Below, piece after piece: positions 36,250-46,542 of a DNA stretch of 64,000 bases. The position numbers and the translations under genes are program-made. The DNA is from Spirosoma fluviale (GTDB lineage: Bacteria > Bacteroidota > Bacteroidia > Cytophagales > Spirosomataceae). Position 1 is the first letter of the stretch. Every line of letters begins with the position of its first letter. The stretch is from positions 124,001 to 188,000 of the forward strand of contig CAMDJW010000002.1 of assembly GCA_945901025.1 (NCBI GenBank). Direction: 5' to 3'. The notes beneath the pieces were generated by a model. That model saw only the letters and a list, made by a program, of their open reading frames with translations. It was not told where the DNA came from and made no database searches.

Positions 36250-37740
36250 ATGCAGCCATTAAAATTATATAATACACTCAGCCGTGAAAAAGAAGTTTTT
36301 GTAGCGATTAATGCGCCGCATGTGGGTTTGTATGTATGTGGACCTACCGTTTACAACTATGTGCATTTAGGAAATCTAAGAACATTTACTTCATTCGATA
36401 TACTATATAGATACCTTAGCCACATAGGCTATAAGGTTAGATATGTAAGAAATATCACTGATGTGGGACATTTAGTTGGCGATGGAGACGAAGGAGAGGA
36501 CAAGATTGGGAAAATGGCCAAATTGGAAAAATTGGAGCCCATGGAAATTGTTCATCGATATACCCAAGATTTTCATCACGTTCTTCAAACATTTAATCTC
36601 TTACCTCCTAGCATCGAACCTTCTGCCACAGGGCATATTGTTGAGCAAATAGAGACCACACAAAACCTTTTAAACAAAGGTTTGGCCTATGAATCTAATG
36701 GCTCCATTTATTTCGATATAGAAAAATATAATAAACAAGGCGGTGATTATGGGAATTTATCAGGTAGGATTTTAGACGATTTACTCACTGAAACGAGAGA
36801 TTTAGACGGAGTTGGAGAGAAAAAAAGTCCTTTGGACTTTGCTCTTTGGAAAAAAGCATCTCCTGAACACATCATGCGGTGGAATTCTCCTTGGGGAGAA
36901 GGGTTCCCTGGTTGGCACCTCGAATGTACCTGCATGAGTCATAAATATTTAGGCAATATATTTGATATCCATGGTGGTGGAATGGACTTAAAATTTCCAC
37001 ATCATGAATGTGAAATTGCACAGGCCAAAGCGGCCTATGGTGAAGCTCCCGTCCGATATTGGATGCACACGAATATGCTGACCGTTAATGGTCAGAAAAT
37101 GAGTAAATCCTTGGGTAATTCCTTTTTACCGAAAGAATTGATTACTGGAAATCACCCATTATTAGAGCAGGCTTACAGTCCCATGACCGTTCGCTTTTTT
37201 ATGCTTCAATCTCAATATCGAAGTACCCTTGATTTTTCAAATGAGGCCTTAAAAGCTTCACAGAAAGGGTATAAGCGAATTGCGAATGGGTTGAGAATCA
37301 TTAAAAATATGGAATATCCTAAGGACATTCCCACACAGGTCGACTCTGATCAAGAAGCAGATATTTTTAGTTCCATTCAAGGTTGCTACGATGGGATGAA
37401 TGACGACTTAAACTCCGCTGTGACCATCGCGCATTTATTTAATTTATTGAAAAAAATAAATCAATTACATACGGGAACGCTCGCATTTGAGTCCATAAGT
37501 CCAAGCACCTTTGAAGTTTTAAAAACAAATTACATACTCTTTTTAGAAGAAGTATTAGGCTTGACCATGGAAACCCCCGAAAATTCTGACTTGTTAATTG
37601 ACGGCTTATTATCTTTATATAAAGAGTTTAAAGACCAACGAAAATATGATAAGGTAGATGAAATAAGGGCTACGTTTAAATCAATGGGGCTTATTATAAA
37701 AGACATGAAAAACTCCATCGATTGGGGATTTGAGGAATAA
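36250..37740 (+). CDS. cysS: Cysteinyl-tRNA synthetase
   Basis: From 36250 this is a 496-residue class I synthetase starting MQPLKLYNTLSREKEVF. It shows the HIGH-type motif at YNYVHLGNLRTF (His39-Leu-Gly-Asn42), zinc-site residues in LYVCGPTVY and GWHLECTCM, HHECEIAQA, and KMSKSLGN (283-287). It charges tRNA-Cys. Another in-frame ATG at 36208 adds 14 residues without family support. The gene ends 4 bp before a rhomboid gene. Confidence 0.97.
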   Translation: MQPLKLYNTLSREKEVFVAINAPHVGLYVCGPTVYNYVHLGNLRTFTSFDILYRYLSHIGYKVRYVRNITDVGHLVGDGDEGEDKIGKMAKLEKLEPMEIVHRYTQDFHHVLQTFNLLPPSIEPSATGHIVEQIETTQNLLNKGLAYESNGSIYFDIEKYNKQGGDYGNLSGRILDDLLTETRDLDGVGEKKSPLDFALWKKASPEHIMRWNSPWGEGFPGWHLECTCMSHKYLGNIFDIHGGGMDLKFPHHECEIAQAKAAYGEAPVRYWMHTNMLTVNGQKMSKSLGNSFLPKELITGNHPLLEQAYSPMTVRFFMLQSQYRSTLDFSNEALKASQKGYKRIANGLRIIKNMEYPKDIPTQVDSDQEADIFSSIQGCYDGMNDDLNSAVTIAHLFNLLKKINQLHTGTLAFESISPSTFEVLKTNYILFLEEVLGLTMETPENSDLLIDGLLSLYKEFKDQRKYDKVDEIRATFKSMGLIIKDMKNSIDWGFEE

Positions 37741-37744
37741 AAAT

Positions 37745-38479
37745 ATGTTTAGAAACTTAACACCTACCGTACGTAATTTAATCATCGTTAACGTTGTCCT
37801 TTTTTTAGGAAAAGGAGCGATACCCGAAGATTTATTTACGCTACACTATTTTCAAGCAAGAGATTTTTATTTCTTTCAGATAATCACATACATGTTTGTT
37901 CACGCAAATTTTATGCATCTTTTAAGTAACATGTTTGGACTTTTTATGTTTGGATCATTACTTGAGCGAGTTTGGGGAGCCCAACGATTTTTATTTTTCT
38001 ACTTTTTCTGTGGTATTGGCGCAGGATTATTGTACATGGGTATCCAACATTTTATTGATTTCGCGGATTTTAGAAGAGCCACTGAATTAGTTTTATCAAA
38101 CCCTAGTTCATTTAATTTAACGGACTATGTTCAGCATTTTAGTGTCATTAACCCGATAGAGCCCATTAATTCCGATTGGGTCAGGACCAATTATGCTGAA
38201 TTTATGAACCGAAGTGTTGTTGGCGGAGCATCGGGGGCAATTTTTGGAATTTTAATGGCTTTTGGTTATTTATTTCCAAACTCAGAAATGTTTCTTTTCC
38301 CTTTGCCTATCCCAATCAAGGCTAAATATTTTGTCAGTTTTTATGGCTTGTATGAACTTTATCAGGGGATCCAACAAAGCGAAGGAGATAATGTGGCGCA
38401 CTTTGCACATATCGGAGGAATGATTTTTGCCGTCATCCTTTTAAAATATTGGGGAACTAAAAGAAACACCTTTTTTTAA
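37745..38479 (+). CDS. Rhomboid family intramembrane serine protease (first of a tandem pair)
   Basis: From 37745 this is a 244-residue protein with six predicted membrane helices. It shows the catalytic Ser163 in VVGGASGAIFGIL and His222 in NVAHFAHIGGM, plus the N-terminal HANFMHLLSNMFGLFMFG loop. It cuts membrane proteins within the bilayer; substrates are unknown. The frame stays open 5 codons upstream, overlapping the cysS end. It is followed by a second rhomboid with only a 1-bp gap. Confidence 0.92.
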   Translation: MFRNLTPTVRNLIIVNVVLFLGKGAIPEDLFTLHYFQARDFYFFQIITYMFVHANFMHLLSNMFGLFMFGSLLERVWGAQRFLFFYFFCGIGAGLLYMGIQHFIDFADFRRATELVLSNPSSFNLTDYVQHFSVINPIEPINSDWVRTNYAEFMNRSVVGGASGAIFGILMAFGYLFPNSEMFLFPLPIPIKAKYFVSFYGLYELYQGIQQSEGDNVAHFAHIGGMIFAVILLKYWGTKRNTFF

Positions 38480-38480
38480 G

Positions 38481-39347
38481 ATGAAGAGTATTTGGTTTGA
38501 TATAAAAATGATATTTAATAGCCCAAATCAAGGGCTTAAAAAGCTTATTGCTTTTAATATTTTTATATTTCTTGTTTTGATGGTTGGTAAAGTCGGCCTT
38601 ATACTGGCAGGCCAAGAGCAAATTTTTTCTGCTCTCATAGAACATCTAACTTTATCTTCAACGCCTATAATCGTACTTAAAGAGCCTTGGACAGTATTCA
38701 CTTATTTCTTCATTCATATTGAATTATTTCACCTGCTTTTCAATATGATGTTCCTTTTTTGGTTTGGAATTATTATTCAAGATTTCATTGGTTCAGAACG
38801 AATCGTGAAATTGTTTATTTGGGGTGGCATATCAGGGGCAGTCGCTTATTTGCTTTTGGTGAACAGCTTTTCGTACTTTATTTCAAAAGGCCCGACCTAC
38901 CTTAATGGAGCATCAGCAGGTGTATTTGCCATTGTGGTTGCTGCGGCAACTATTAAGCCCACTTATCGCATTCATTTATTTTTTATTGGAGATGTACAGA
39001 TAAAATATGTGGCAGCATTTTACCTTATATGGTCATTCATCGAAACTACGGGAACGAATGCAGGGGGCAATATCGCTCATTTAGGCGGTGCCTTAATGGG
39101 TTTTATTTATGGATTTTATTTTCAACTGCCTCAAAAAAAGAATGTATTTGTCAAAGAGGAAAAAGTATTTTCTTTTGTAAAAGTGGCTCAAAAAAGAGTT
39201 TCTGAGTCAATGAATGAACTAGATAATAAAGAAGTTGTAGAGGAAGAACTGAACCAAATTTTAGATAAAATTTCTAAATCTGGTTATGATAGTTTGAGTA
39301 AATACGAAAAAAGAAGGTTGTTTAAAGCGAGTCAAAAAAACGAATAA
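38481..39347 (+). CDS. Rhomboid family protease with C-terminal cytoplasmic tail (second of pair)
   Basis: This 288-residue rhomboid has catalytic Ser145 (LNGASAGVFAIV) and His200 (NIAHLGGALMGF), with the HIELFHLLFNMMFLFWFG loop. After the last helix comes a charged tail of about 75 residues (KVAQKRVSESMNELDNKEVV and LSKYEKRRLFKASQKNE), a feature of the Bacteroidota rhomboids annotated with a DUF6576-like tail. The ATG lies 1 bp after the preceding rhomboid's stop, so the two are probably made together. Confidence 0.9.
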   Translation: MKSIWFDIKMIFNSPNQGLKKLIAFNIFIFLVLMVGKVGLILAGQEQIFSALIEHLTLSSTPIIVLKEPWTVFTYFFIHIELFHLLFNMMFLFWFGIIIQDFIGSERIVKLFIWGGISGAVAYLLLVNSFSYFISKGPTYLNGASAGVFAIVVAAATIKPTYRIHLFFIGDVQIKYVAAFYLIWSFIETTGTNAGGNIAHLGGALMGFIYGFYFQLPQKKNVFVKEEKVFSFVKVAQKRVSESMNELDNKEVVEEELNQILDKISKSGYDSLSKYEKRRLFKASQKNE

Positions 39348-39414
39348 GCCTAAAAACATTTTTACCTTTATATTGTTTGATATTCACCTTCGAGTTATTT
39401 TTAATAATTAATTT

Positions 39415-41367
39415 ATGCAATTCAAAGCTGGTCCATTATTGAGTAAAATACATTCTCCAGCAGATCTAAGGAGTCTTTCTCCCTCAGAATTGCCCAAATT
39501 GTGTGAAGAATTAAGGCAATTTATCATCGACCAAGTTTCTGTAAATGGGGGGCATTTTGGAGCTTCATTGGGTGTAACTGAATTAACCGTAGCCTTACAT
39601 TATGTATTTAATACTCCAGAAGACCAATTAGTTTGGGATGTTGGACATCAAGCTTATGGCCATAAAATACTTACCGGTAGAAGGGATGTGTTTCATACCA
39701 ATCGACTTTTAGGAGGGATCAGTGGTTTTCCTAAAAGATCTGAAAGCATATATGACACATTTGGTGTTGGGCATTCTTCCACCTCCATTTCAGCCGCATT
39801 AGGGATGGCGGTTGCTTCTCGCTACAAAAAAGAATTCCAGAAGCAACACATTGCCATTATTGGAGATGGTTCCATGACGGCCGGTATGGCGTTCGAAGCG
39901 ATGAATCATGCAGGTGATATACCGAATAATATGCTGATTATTTTAAATGATAATTGCATGGCCATAGACCCTAACGTGGGGGCTTTGAAAGAATATTTGA
40001 CCGACATAAGAACGTCACATACCTATAATAAGGTAAAGGATGATGTATGGAATTTATTGGGAAAAATGTCAAAATTTGGCAAATCAGCACAAGAAATTGT
40101 TTCCAAAATTGAAAATGGGCTAAAGGCCACATTATTAAAACAAAGTAATTTATTTGAATCGTTAAATCTTAGGTATTTTGGACCCATTGATGGCCATGAT
40201 ATTGGATATTTAACAACTGTTTTAAATGATTTAAAAGATATCCCAGGTCCAAAAATATTACATTGTATTACGACAAAAGGAAAGGGATATAGTTTAGCCG
40301 AGAAAGATCAAACCTTATGGCATGCCCCTGGAAAATTCGACAAAATAACGGGTGAGATTCATAAAAAGACCTATGATAATCCTCAGCCTCCTAAGTATCA
40401 AGAAGTTTTTGGACATACCCTTTTAGAGTTAGCAGAAAAAAATCCCAAAATTATGGGGATTACTCCAGCGATGCCTTCTGGATCATCTCTCAATATTATG
40501 ATGCGTGAAATGCCAGATAGAGCATTTGACGTAGGGATCGCTGAGCAACATGCCGTTACATTTTCTGCAGGACTAGCAACACAAGGACTCACTGTTTTTT
40601 GTAATATTTATAGTTCATTCATGCAAAGAGGTTACGACCAAGTCGTGCATGATGTTTGTTTACAAAAATTACCGGTTATTTTTTGTTTAGATCGCGCAGG
40701 CCTTGCAGGGGCTGATGGACCCACGCACCATGGTCTATATGACTTTGCGTTCATGAGGACACTCCCCAACATGATTGTGGCGGCCCCTAGAAATGAACAG
40801 GAACTTAGAAATATGATGTATACAGCTTCTTTAGATATATTTAAAGAGCTGAACCAAGCTATTACGATTCGTTATCCGAGAGGCGAAGGTGTTATGCCCG
40901 CGTGGAAAACTACTTTTGAAAAAATTGAAATTGGCACAGGATACGAACTGATTAAAGGAGAAAATGTAGCCATTTTAAGCATTGGGCATATAGGGAATGA
41001 AGCAGAAAAGGCAGTCGAATTAGCCCAACAAAAAGGTCTAAAACCAGCATTATATGATATGCGTTTTGTCAAGCCCCTTGACGAGCGATTATTGCACATC
41101 ATTTTCAAAACATTCAAAACCGTTATAACAGTAGAGGATGCAGCGATTCAAGGAGGTTTTGGATCTGCTATTGCCGAGTTTATGGTTGACCATCAATATC
41201 AATCCAAAATGATACGCTTAGGGATAGCCGACGTGATTATAGAACATGGGGAACAAAAAGAACTATATGAACTTTGTGGAATCGACTCAAGCAGTATTTT
41301 AACTAAAATTTTAGAAGAATACCCCACAAAAAGTAAGGTATTCAATACTCATACTGCGATTGATTAA
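39415..41367 (+). CDS. dxs: 1-deoxy-D-xylulose-5-phosphate synthase
   Basis: This 650-residue thiamine-diphosphate enzyme is the entry step of the MEP isoprenoid pathway, joining pyruvate and glyceraldehyde-3-phosphate. It shows VNGGHFGASLGVTELT, WDVGHQAYGHKILTGR, the ThDP motif GDGSMTAGMAFEAMN, FDVGIAEQHAVTFSAG (catalytic Glu) and RAGLAGADGPTHHG. Length fits. The last pathway enzyme, IspH, is elsewhere in the window. Confidence 0.97.
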   Translation: MQFKAGPLLSKIHSPADLRSLSPSELPKLCEELRQFIIDQVSVNGGHFGASLGVTELTVALHYVFNTPEDQLVWDVGHQAYGHKILTGRRDVFHTNRLLGGISGFPKRSESIYDTFGVGHSSTSISAALGMAVASRYKKEFQKQHIAIIGDGSMTAGMAFEAMNHAGDIPNNMLIILNDNCMAIDPNVGALKEYLTDIRTSHTYNKVKDDVWNLLGKMSKFGKSAQEIVSKIENGLKATLLKQSNLFESLNLRYFGPIDGHDIGYLTTVLNDLKDIPGPKILHCITTKGKGYSLAEKDQTLWHAPGKFDKITGEIHKKTYDNPQPPKYQEVFGHTLLELAEKNPKIMGITPAMPSGSSLNIMMREMPDRAFDVGIAEQHAVTFSAGLATQGLTVFCNIYSSFMQRGYDQVVHDVCLQKLPVIFCLDRAGLAGADGPTHHGLYDFAFMRTLPNMIVAAPRNEQELRNMMYTASLDIFKELNQAITIRYPRGEGVMPAWKTTFEKIEIGTGYELIKGENVAILSIGHIGNEAEKAVELAQQKGLKPALYDMRFVKPLDERLLHIIFKTFKTVITVEDAAIQGGFGSAIAEFMVDHQYQSKMIRLGIADVIIEHGEQKELYELCGIDSSSILTKILEEYPTKSKVFNTHTAID

Positions 41368-41418
41368 ATTCGAGAAGACTAATTTAAATCAAATAGTACT
41401 TTTCAAAGAAATAATCCT

Positions 41419-41426
41419 TAACTTTG
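41419..41426 (+). promoter_or_regulatory. -7 element of typA
   Basis: TAACTTTG followed by CACC fits the Bacteroidota -7 element, 28 bp before the start codon. The -33 element is not clear. Confidence 0.5.
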
Positions 41427-41454
41427 CACCTTAAAATTTACGAGCCTTCATTTT

Positions 41455-43263
41455 ATGCAAAGCATCCGCAACATTGCCATTATTGCCCACGTTGACCACG
41501 GTAAAACTACTTTAGTTGACAAAATCATTCATGCCTCAAAAATATTTAGAGAGAATCAAGAGTTTGGCGATTTAATTCTAGATAACAATGATTTGGAGCG
41601 TGAGCGAGGCATAACAATTACCTCAAAAAACGTATCTGTACGCTACAATGGTGTTAAGATCAATATTATTGACACTCCTGGTCACGCCGACTTTGGAGGA
41701 GAAGTAGAGCGTGTTTTACGAATGGCTGATGGTGTTTTACTATTAGTTGATGCATTTGAAGGCCCAATGCCTCAAACTCGTTTCGTATTATCTAAAGCAA
41801 TTGCTTTGGGTCTGAAGCCAATTGTTGTAGTCAATAAAGTTGACAAGGAGAATTGTCGTCCAGACGAAGTTCATGAGCAGGTTTTTGATTTAATGTTCAA
41901 TTTAGATGCATCTGAGGAGCAATTAGATTTTCCGTGTATCTATGGATCTTCGAAACAAGGTTGGATGAGTGAAGATTGGAAAGTTCCTACAGATAATATA
42001 ATCGCATTATTAGATTCTATTATTAAAAATATTCCCGCATCAAAGGTTCAAGAAGGAACCCCACAAATGCAAATTACCTCATTAGATTATTCGTCTTTTG
42101 TGGGTCGTATTGCTATCGGACGCTTAGAAAGAGGAACTTTGACTGAAGGGATGCAAATTGCACTTTGCAAAGCAGATGGAAGTACTAAGAAAATGCGGAT
42201 TAAGGAACTTCAAGTATTTGAAGGTTTAGGCAAAGTTAGGGTGGAAAAAGTTGAATGTGGCGAAATTTGCGCTATTACTGGTATTGAAGATTTTGAAATT
42301 GGCGACACGGTTGCTGATGCTGAAAATCCAGAAGCCTTGGAGCGTATTGCTATCGATGAACCTACCATGAATATGTTGTTTACAATTAACAACTCTCCAT
42401 TTTTTGGTAAAGAAGGTAAATTAGTTACTTCTCGCCATATTCGTGAGCGTTTATTCAAGGAGACTGAAAAGAATTTGGCCTTAAAAGTAATGACCACTGA
42501 GAGTGAAGATAAATTCTTAGTATTTGGTCGAGGAATTTTACACTTATCCGTGCTTATTGAAACCATGCGTCGGGAAGGATATGAGTTACAAGTAGGTCAG
42601 CCCCAAGTAATTTTCAAAGAAGGTGAAAATGGAGAGCGTTTAGAGCCAATCGAAACTTTGGTTGTAGATGTACCTGCAGAAGTTGCCGGAAAAGTTATTG
42701 AACTTGCAACCCAAGGAAAAGGAGAATTGTTGATTATGGAACCTAAAGGTGACCTTCAACATTTAGAATTCAATATCCCATCTAGAGGTTTAATCGGTTT
42801 AAGATCCAAAGTATTAACCGCAACATTTGGTGAAGCCATTATGGCGCACCGATTTACTGCTTATGAGCCGTTCAAGGGCCCAATTCCAGGACGTGTCAAC
42901 GGATCATTAATATCCATGAATACAGGATCTGCTATCCCTTACGCCATAGATAAATTACAAGACAGAGGTGTCTTTTTCATCGATCCAGGTGAAGAGGTTT
43001 ATACTGGAATGGTTGTAGGAGAGCATAATCGTCAAAATGATATTGAAGTTAACCTTCAAAATGCGAAGCAATTAACCAACATGCGTGCTTCTGGAACAGA
43101 TTCAAACGCTAAAATTGCTCCTAAATTAAATTTTTCATTGGAAGAATGTATGGAATTTATCCAAAAGGATGAATATTTAGAAATTACTCCTAAATCGCTT
43201 CGAATGCGTAAAATATGGCTAGACCCCAACGAGCGCAAACGCAATGAGAAAAAACCAAGTTAA
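41455..43263 (+). CDS. typA: Ribosome-associated translational GTPase TypA/BipA
   Basis: This 602-residue EF-G-like GTPase shows the P-loop AHVDHGKTTLVDKI, RERGITITSKN, DTPGHADFGGEVERVL, NKVDKE, then domains II, III and V, and the BipA-specific C-terminal domain (SRGLIGLRSKVLTATFGEAIM and NRQNDIEVNLQNAKQLTNMR). It helps 50S assembly and adaptation at low temperature in other bacteria. It has its own -7 element and a shared terminator. Confidence 0.98.
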   Translation: MQSIRNIAIIAHVDHGKTTLVDKIIHASKIFRENQEFGDLILDNNDLERERGITITSKNVSVRYNGVKINIIDTPGHADFGGEVERVLRMADGVLLLVDAFEGPMPQTRFVLSKAIALGLKPIVVVNKVDKENCRPDEVHEQVFDLMFNLDASEEQLDFPCIYGSSKQGWMSEDWKVPTDNIIALLDSIIKNIPASKVQEGTPQMQITSLDYSSFVGRIAIGRLERGTLTEGMQIALCKADGSTKKMRIKELQVFEGLGKVRVEKVECGEICAITGIEDFEIGDTVADAENPEALERIAIDEPTMNMLFTINNSPFFGKEGKLVTSRHIRERLFKETEKNLALKVMTTESEDKFLVFGRGILHLSVLIETMRREGYELQVGQPQVIFKEGENGERLEPIETLVVDVPAEVAGKVIELATQGKGELLIMEPKGDLQHLEFNIPSRGLIGLRSKVLTATFGEAIMAHRFTAYEPFKGPIPGRVNGSLISMNTGSAIPYAIDKLQDRGVFFIDPGEEVYTGMVVGEHNRQNDIEVNLQNAKQLTNMRASGTDSNAKIAPKLNFSLEECMEFIQKDEYLEITPKSLRMRKIWLDPNERKRNEKKPS

Positions 43264-43264
43264 C

Positions 43265-43298
43265 AAAAAAAGGCTACCCCAACAGGTAGTCTTTTTTT
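43265..43298. terminator. Bidirectional terminator between typA and comEC
   Basis: GGCTACC / GGTAGTC form a short stem around CCAACA, flanked by A and T tracts. It can serve both converging genes. Confidence 0.8.
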
Positions 43299-45363
43299 AA
43301 TACTTAAAAGCTGCTCGCTGATCCAAAAAATCTACTTTATTACTTAATAATTTAGGGTAATAAGTCGACCACACCTGCTGAGTATAATTTGAAGGTTTAT
43401 TTGCAATTAATAAGGTTGAATTATCCCATGTACCTAACCAAGTCGGTTTTTTCATGGAAACATTTCTAGACAGAATGATGGTAAATGTATCGCCAATTGG
43501 TTTAATAGCTGCTTTATTTAAAAGAATGAATTTTTTCTTTTTATAAACCCATGCATAATTATTACGCCGGTCATAATAATGGCTTATTGTATCCCGTATT
43601 CCTAAATTAGCCCAAAGAGGACTTAAATGACCCTGTATCCAAAGGGGATCATTGCTCAAATCAGTAGGGGCAAAAAAATGTGATTTAACTCCTAAAATCG
43701 AGACAAAAATAGGATATCCCTTATATTGAGACAAGTAGGATTGTTGACGAGTCCGTTCAGGAAATATATGGACTAAGCCTTCAGCACTAATAAATAGAAT
43801 AAACAATGATATAAATATCCTCTTGCGGTAAACCACCCAACACCAGAAATAGATTACAAGAAAAAAATAGATAAAGACCTCAACCAAGTGAATTTTAAGA
43901 AATGGCATGATGGGATGGAAAAGATAAACAAACTTAAACATGACAAAATGCAACAGAGAAAAGCTAAAATCTAAAAATAAACCCAAAAATTGCACTAAAA
44001 AATCAAGCTTGAAGTAAACCAAAACAGGAGATAGACTAATAAATAAAAATCCTGTCCCGAGTGAAATAGTAGACAATACGATTAAAATGGGATTAAGTAA
44101 AAGGAACCAAAATGGGTTGGGAAATTGATGAAAATAATAAATAATTAAAGGCCAAGTAAAAATTTGGGCAGCAAGAGCCACACAAGTTAACTCCCAAGTA
44201 TTGGACATAATAAATTGAAGAACTTTACTTTTAAAATTGAATTTTATCAAAGAAGCCCATTTTTGTTGGAATATAAGTAAGCCCAACACGGCCAAATACG
44301 ACAACTGAAACCCGGGCTCAAACAAGGCCATTGGCTTAAAAATCAATAGTACAAAACACGAAAACGCTAACGTATTAATTCCATTTTGATAGCGCAAAAA
44401 TGCCTTAGCAAAAAGCATCACGGAGAACATCCAAGCAGACCGAAGAACAGGGTCAGAAAAACCAGAAATTCCAGCATATGCCCAAAGTAAGATCATCATT
44501 AAAATGAAAAAAAGTATTTTCCCATAACTCCCTTTTCGCAATAAAAAGCCTAAAATGAAACTTAAACCTGCGTATAAAATGCCAACGTGCAAGCCTGAAA
44601 CGGATAATATGTGAATAGCGCCTAAAGATGAGTAGACTGCCATCGTTTCAAAGTCAATACTAGATTTAACTCCTAAAAGCATCGTTTTTGCCACATCTAA
44701 GTTGATACCCCGATGCATGACAAGCGCTAAATGCTGGGCCAAGTACGATTGCCAAATGTGGAAATAGTAAATTATATTTTTATTTTCCCCAACGTCATTT
44801 AATACTATAAACGCATTTTTGGCAATAAAAGCAGAGCCATGAATTCCTTTGGACCGAAAGTATTCAGCCCAATTTTTCTCAAAAGGAAATGACGGTTGGG
44901 GAAAAGGTTTTAATTTTGCTTGAACAAGCAATCTGCTTCCCTTCACCAACTTATTCGCCGTTTTACCCACGTAGATTTTAAAATGGCCCGAACCCTTTTT
45001 CCATTTCTTGTTGTCTAAAAAGGCATTGCAATGGACGTATAAAGCGATAGATTTTAGTTTGATTTCAGGAAAATCGGCGACCTCAAAAACAAAAGTATTC
45101 GTTTCTTTTAATTCAAAATTTAAGATTTCAGGAGCGTTTAATCTCGCATTTAGATAACCAGAAATAGGCAATAATAGGCTAAACGAAATACTTAATAAAG
45201 AGCGTATCTTAAAAAAGCTCCAAATGAAAACAGCAATCCATAGAATAATGAATACATAAAAAATTGAATTTGAAAAAGATGGAAAATAAGCATATGTACA
45301 TATTCCAATCATCCACAAAATGGCGATCCGAAGAAAAGGGAAACGAAGAAAAATAGAGTACAA
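43297..45363 (-). CDS. comEC: ComEC/Rec2 family DNA-uptake channel protein
   Basis: This 688-residue polytopic membrane protein has N-terminal helices and a DUF4131-like OB region (about 100-190). The Competence core follows with SLGAIHILSVSGLHVGILYAGLSF and MILLWAYAGISGFSDPVLRSAWMF. It ends without the metallo-beta-lactamase nuclease domain of B. subtilis ComEC, as is usual for Bacteroidota. It would form the inner-membrane channel for single-stranded DNA if the cell is transformable. It follows nadD by 17 bp. Confidence 0.9.
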   Translation of the reverse strand: MYSIFLRFPFLRIAILWMIGICTYAYFPSFSNSIFYVFIILWIAVFIWSFFKIRSLLSISFSLLLPISGYLNARLNAPEILNFELKETNTFVFEVADFPEIKLKSIALYVHCNAFLDNKKWKKGSGHFKIYVGKTANKLVKGSRLLVQAKLKPFPQPSFPFEKNWAEYFRSKGIHGSAFIAKNAFIVLNDVGENKNIIYYFHIWQSYLAQHLALVMHRGINLDVAKTMLLGVKSSIDFETMAVYSSLGAIHILSVSGLHVGILYAGLSFILGFLLRKGSYGKILFFILMMILLWAYAGISGFSDPVLRSAWMFSVMLFAKAFLRYQNGINTLAFSCFVLLIFKPMALFEPGFQLSYLAVLGLLIFQQKWASLIKFNFKSKVLQFIMSNTWELTCVALAAQIFTWPLIIYYFHQFPNPFWFLLLNPILIVLSTISLGTGFLFISLSPVLVYFKLDFLVQFLGLFLDFSFSLLHFVMFKFVYLFHPIMPFLKIHLVEVFIYFFLVIYFWCWVVYRKRIFISLFILFISAEGLVHIFPERTRQQSYLSQYKGYPIFVSILGVKSHFFAPTDLSNDPLWIQGHLSPLWANLGIRDTISHYYDRRNNYAWVYKKKKFILLNKAAIKPIGDTFTIILSRNVSMKKPTWLGTWDNSTLLIANKPSNYTQQVWSTYYPKLLSNKVDFLDQRAAFKY

Positions 45364-45380
45364 AGCTTAGGCGGATAGGC

Positions 45381-45953
45381 CTAAAGGTAAAATTTATTCT
45401 GACTGATCATAGCCTCTACTTGATCAGGAACTAGATATTTAATAGACTTGCCATTTTGGATACAAGATCTAATATAGGTGGCAGAAATTTGTAAAATGGG
45501 CGCATCAATCTTGGTAACGCTTTTATGTTGCCATAAATCAGATGTAATTATTTCACCTCGGGGATATACGTAGAGCGTAAAATAATCAAGTATCTTATCA
45601 AAATTTTTCCAACTTTTAAACTGTTCAAGGTTATCCCCACCCAAAATCAAAGAAAATTCTTTCGTAGGGTGGCGCTCAGTCAAGTGGATTAAAGTATCTA
45701 TTGTGTAAGAGGGCTTCGTTAAGCTAAATTCAATATCGCAGGATTTAAAAGCAAAATTATCCGCAATAGCTCTTTCAACTAAATCAAGTCGATCAAATTC
45801 ATGTAATAAATTTTTACTTTTTTTATGCGGATTTTGTGGGGAAACAACAAACCAAATTTGATCCAATGCAGTTTGATTTAATGCAGCCTGAGCAATAATT
45901 AAGTGCCCATGATGAATAGGATTAAAAGAGCCAAAAAATAATCCAACTTTCAT
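45381..45953 (-). CDS. nadD: Nicotinate-nucleotide adenylyltransferase
   Basis: This 190-residue enzyme forms deamido-NAD from nicotinate mononucleotide and ATP. It shows the nucleotidyltransferase motif GLFFGSFNPIHHGHLIIAQ, SPQNPHKK, LILGGDNLEQF and the C-terminal ISATYIRSCI loop (ISST-type). One base separates it from gmk. The gmk-nadD order is common in Bacteroidota. Confidence 0.96.
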   Translation of the reverse strand: MKVGLFFGSFNPIHHGHLIIAQAALNQTALDQIWFVVSPQNPHKKSKNLLHEFDRLDLVERAIADNFAFKSCDIEFSLTKPSYTIDTLIHLTERHPTKEFSLILGGDNLEQFKSWKNFDKILDYFTLYVYPRGEIITSDLWQHKSVTKIDAPILQISATYIRSCIQNGKSIKYLVPDQVEAMISQNKFYL

Positions 45954-45954
45954 G

Positions 45955-46521
45955 TTAGCTTGTGAATTGGGTGAACAATTTCTGCGCCTGTTGGATAGCC
46001 ATATCTAATGTATCATTGATTAGAATTACATCAAATTTGTCTTGAAATGACCATTCAAACTTCATTTTAAAAACACGTTTAGAGAGCGATTCTTCCGTCT
46101 CAGTACCTCTAGAACGCAATCTATCTTCTAATATCTCTAATGAAGGAACTTTAACAAAGATGGCTAAAGCCTTATCTCCATAATATTTTTTTAACGCGAG
46201 CCCGCCCTTAACGTCCACATCAAAAATTACATGCTTTCCACTGGCCCAAATACGCTCAATCTCTGATTTCAGCGTGCCATAATAGGCTCCCGAATACACT
46301 TCTTCCCACTCTACAAAAGCGCCTTCATTAATCTTTTCCCTAAAATCATCTGGAGTAAGAAAATAATAATCTTGGCCATTTTCTTCTAATCGGCCTCTTT
46401 TATCTCGTGTACATGCCGAAATGGAAAAGCCTAGATTCGAATTATTTTTCAATAATTCCTTAACGATGGTCGTTTTGCCTGATCCCGAAGGTGCCGAAAA
46501 AATAATTAATTTACCTTCCAA
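45955..46521 (-). CDS. gmk: Guanylate kinase
   Basis: This 188-residue kinase phosphorylates GMP to GDP. It shows the P-loop [17 protein letters not shown], the GMP-binding STR-like [36 protein letters not shown] and [13 protein letters not shown]. Length is slightly short but complete. It sits 21 bp after the anti-sigma-like gene. Confidence 0.97.
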   Translation of the reverse strand: MEGKLIIFSAPSGSGKTTIVKELLKNNSNLGFSISACTRDKRGRLEENGQDYYFLTPDDFREKINEGAFVEWEEVYSGAYYGTLKSEIERIWASGKHVIFDVDVKGGLALKKYYGDKALAIFVKVPSLEILEDRLRSRGTETEESLSKRVFKMKFEWSFQDKFDVILINDTLDMAIQQAQKLFTQFTS

Positions 46522-46542
46522 AAATATTTTACTTTATATAAG

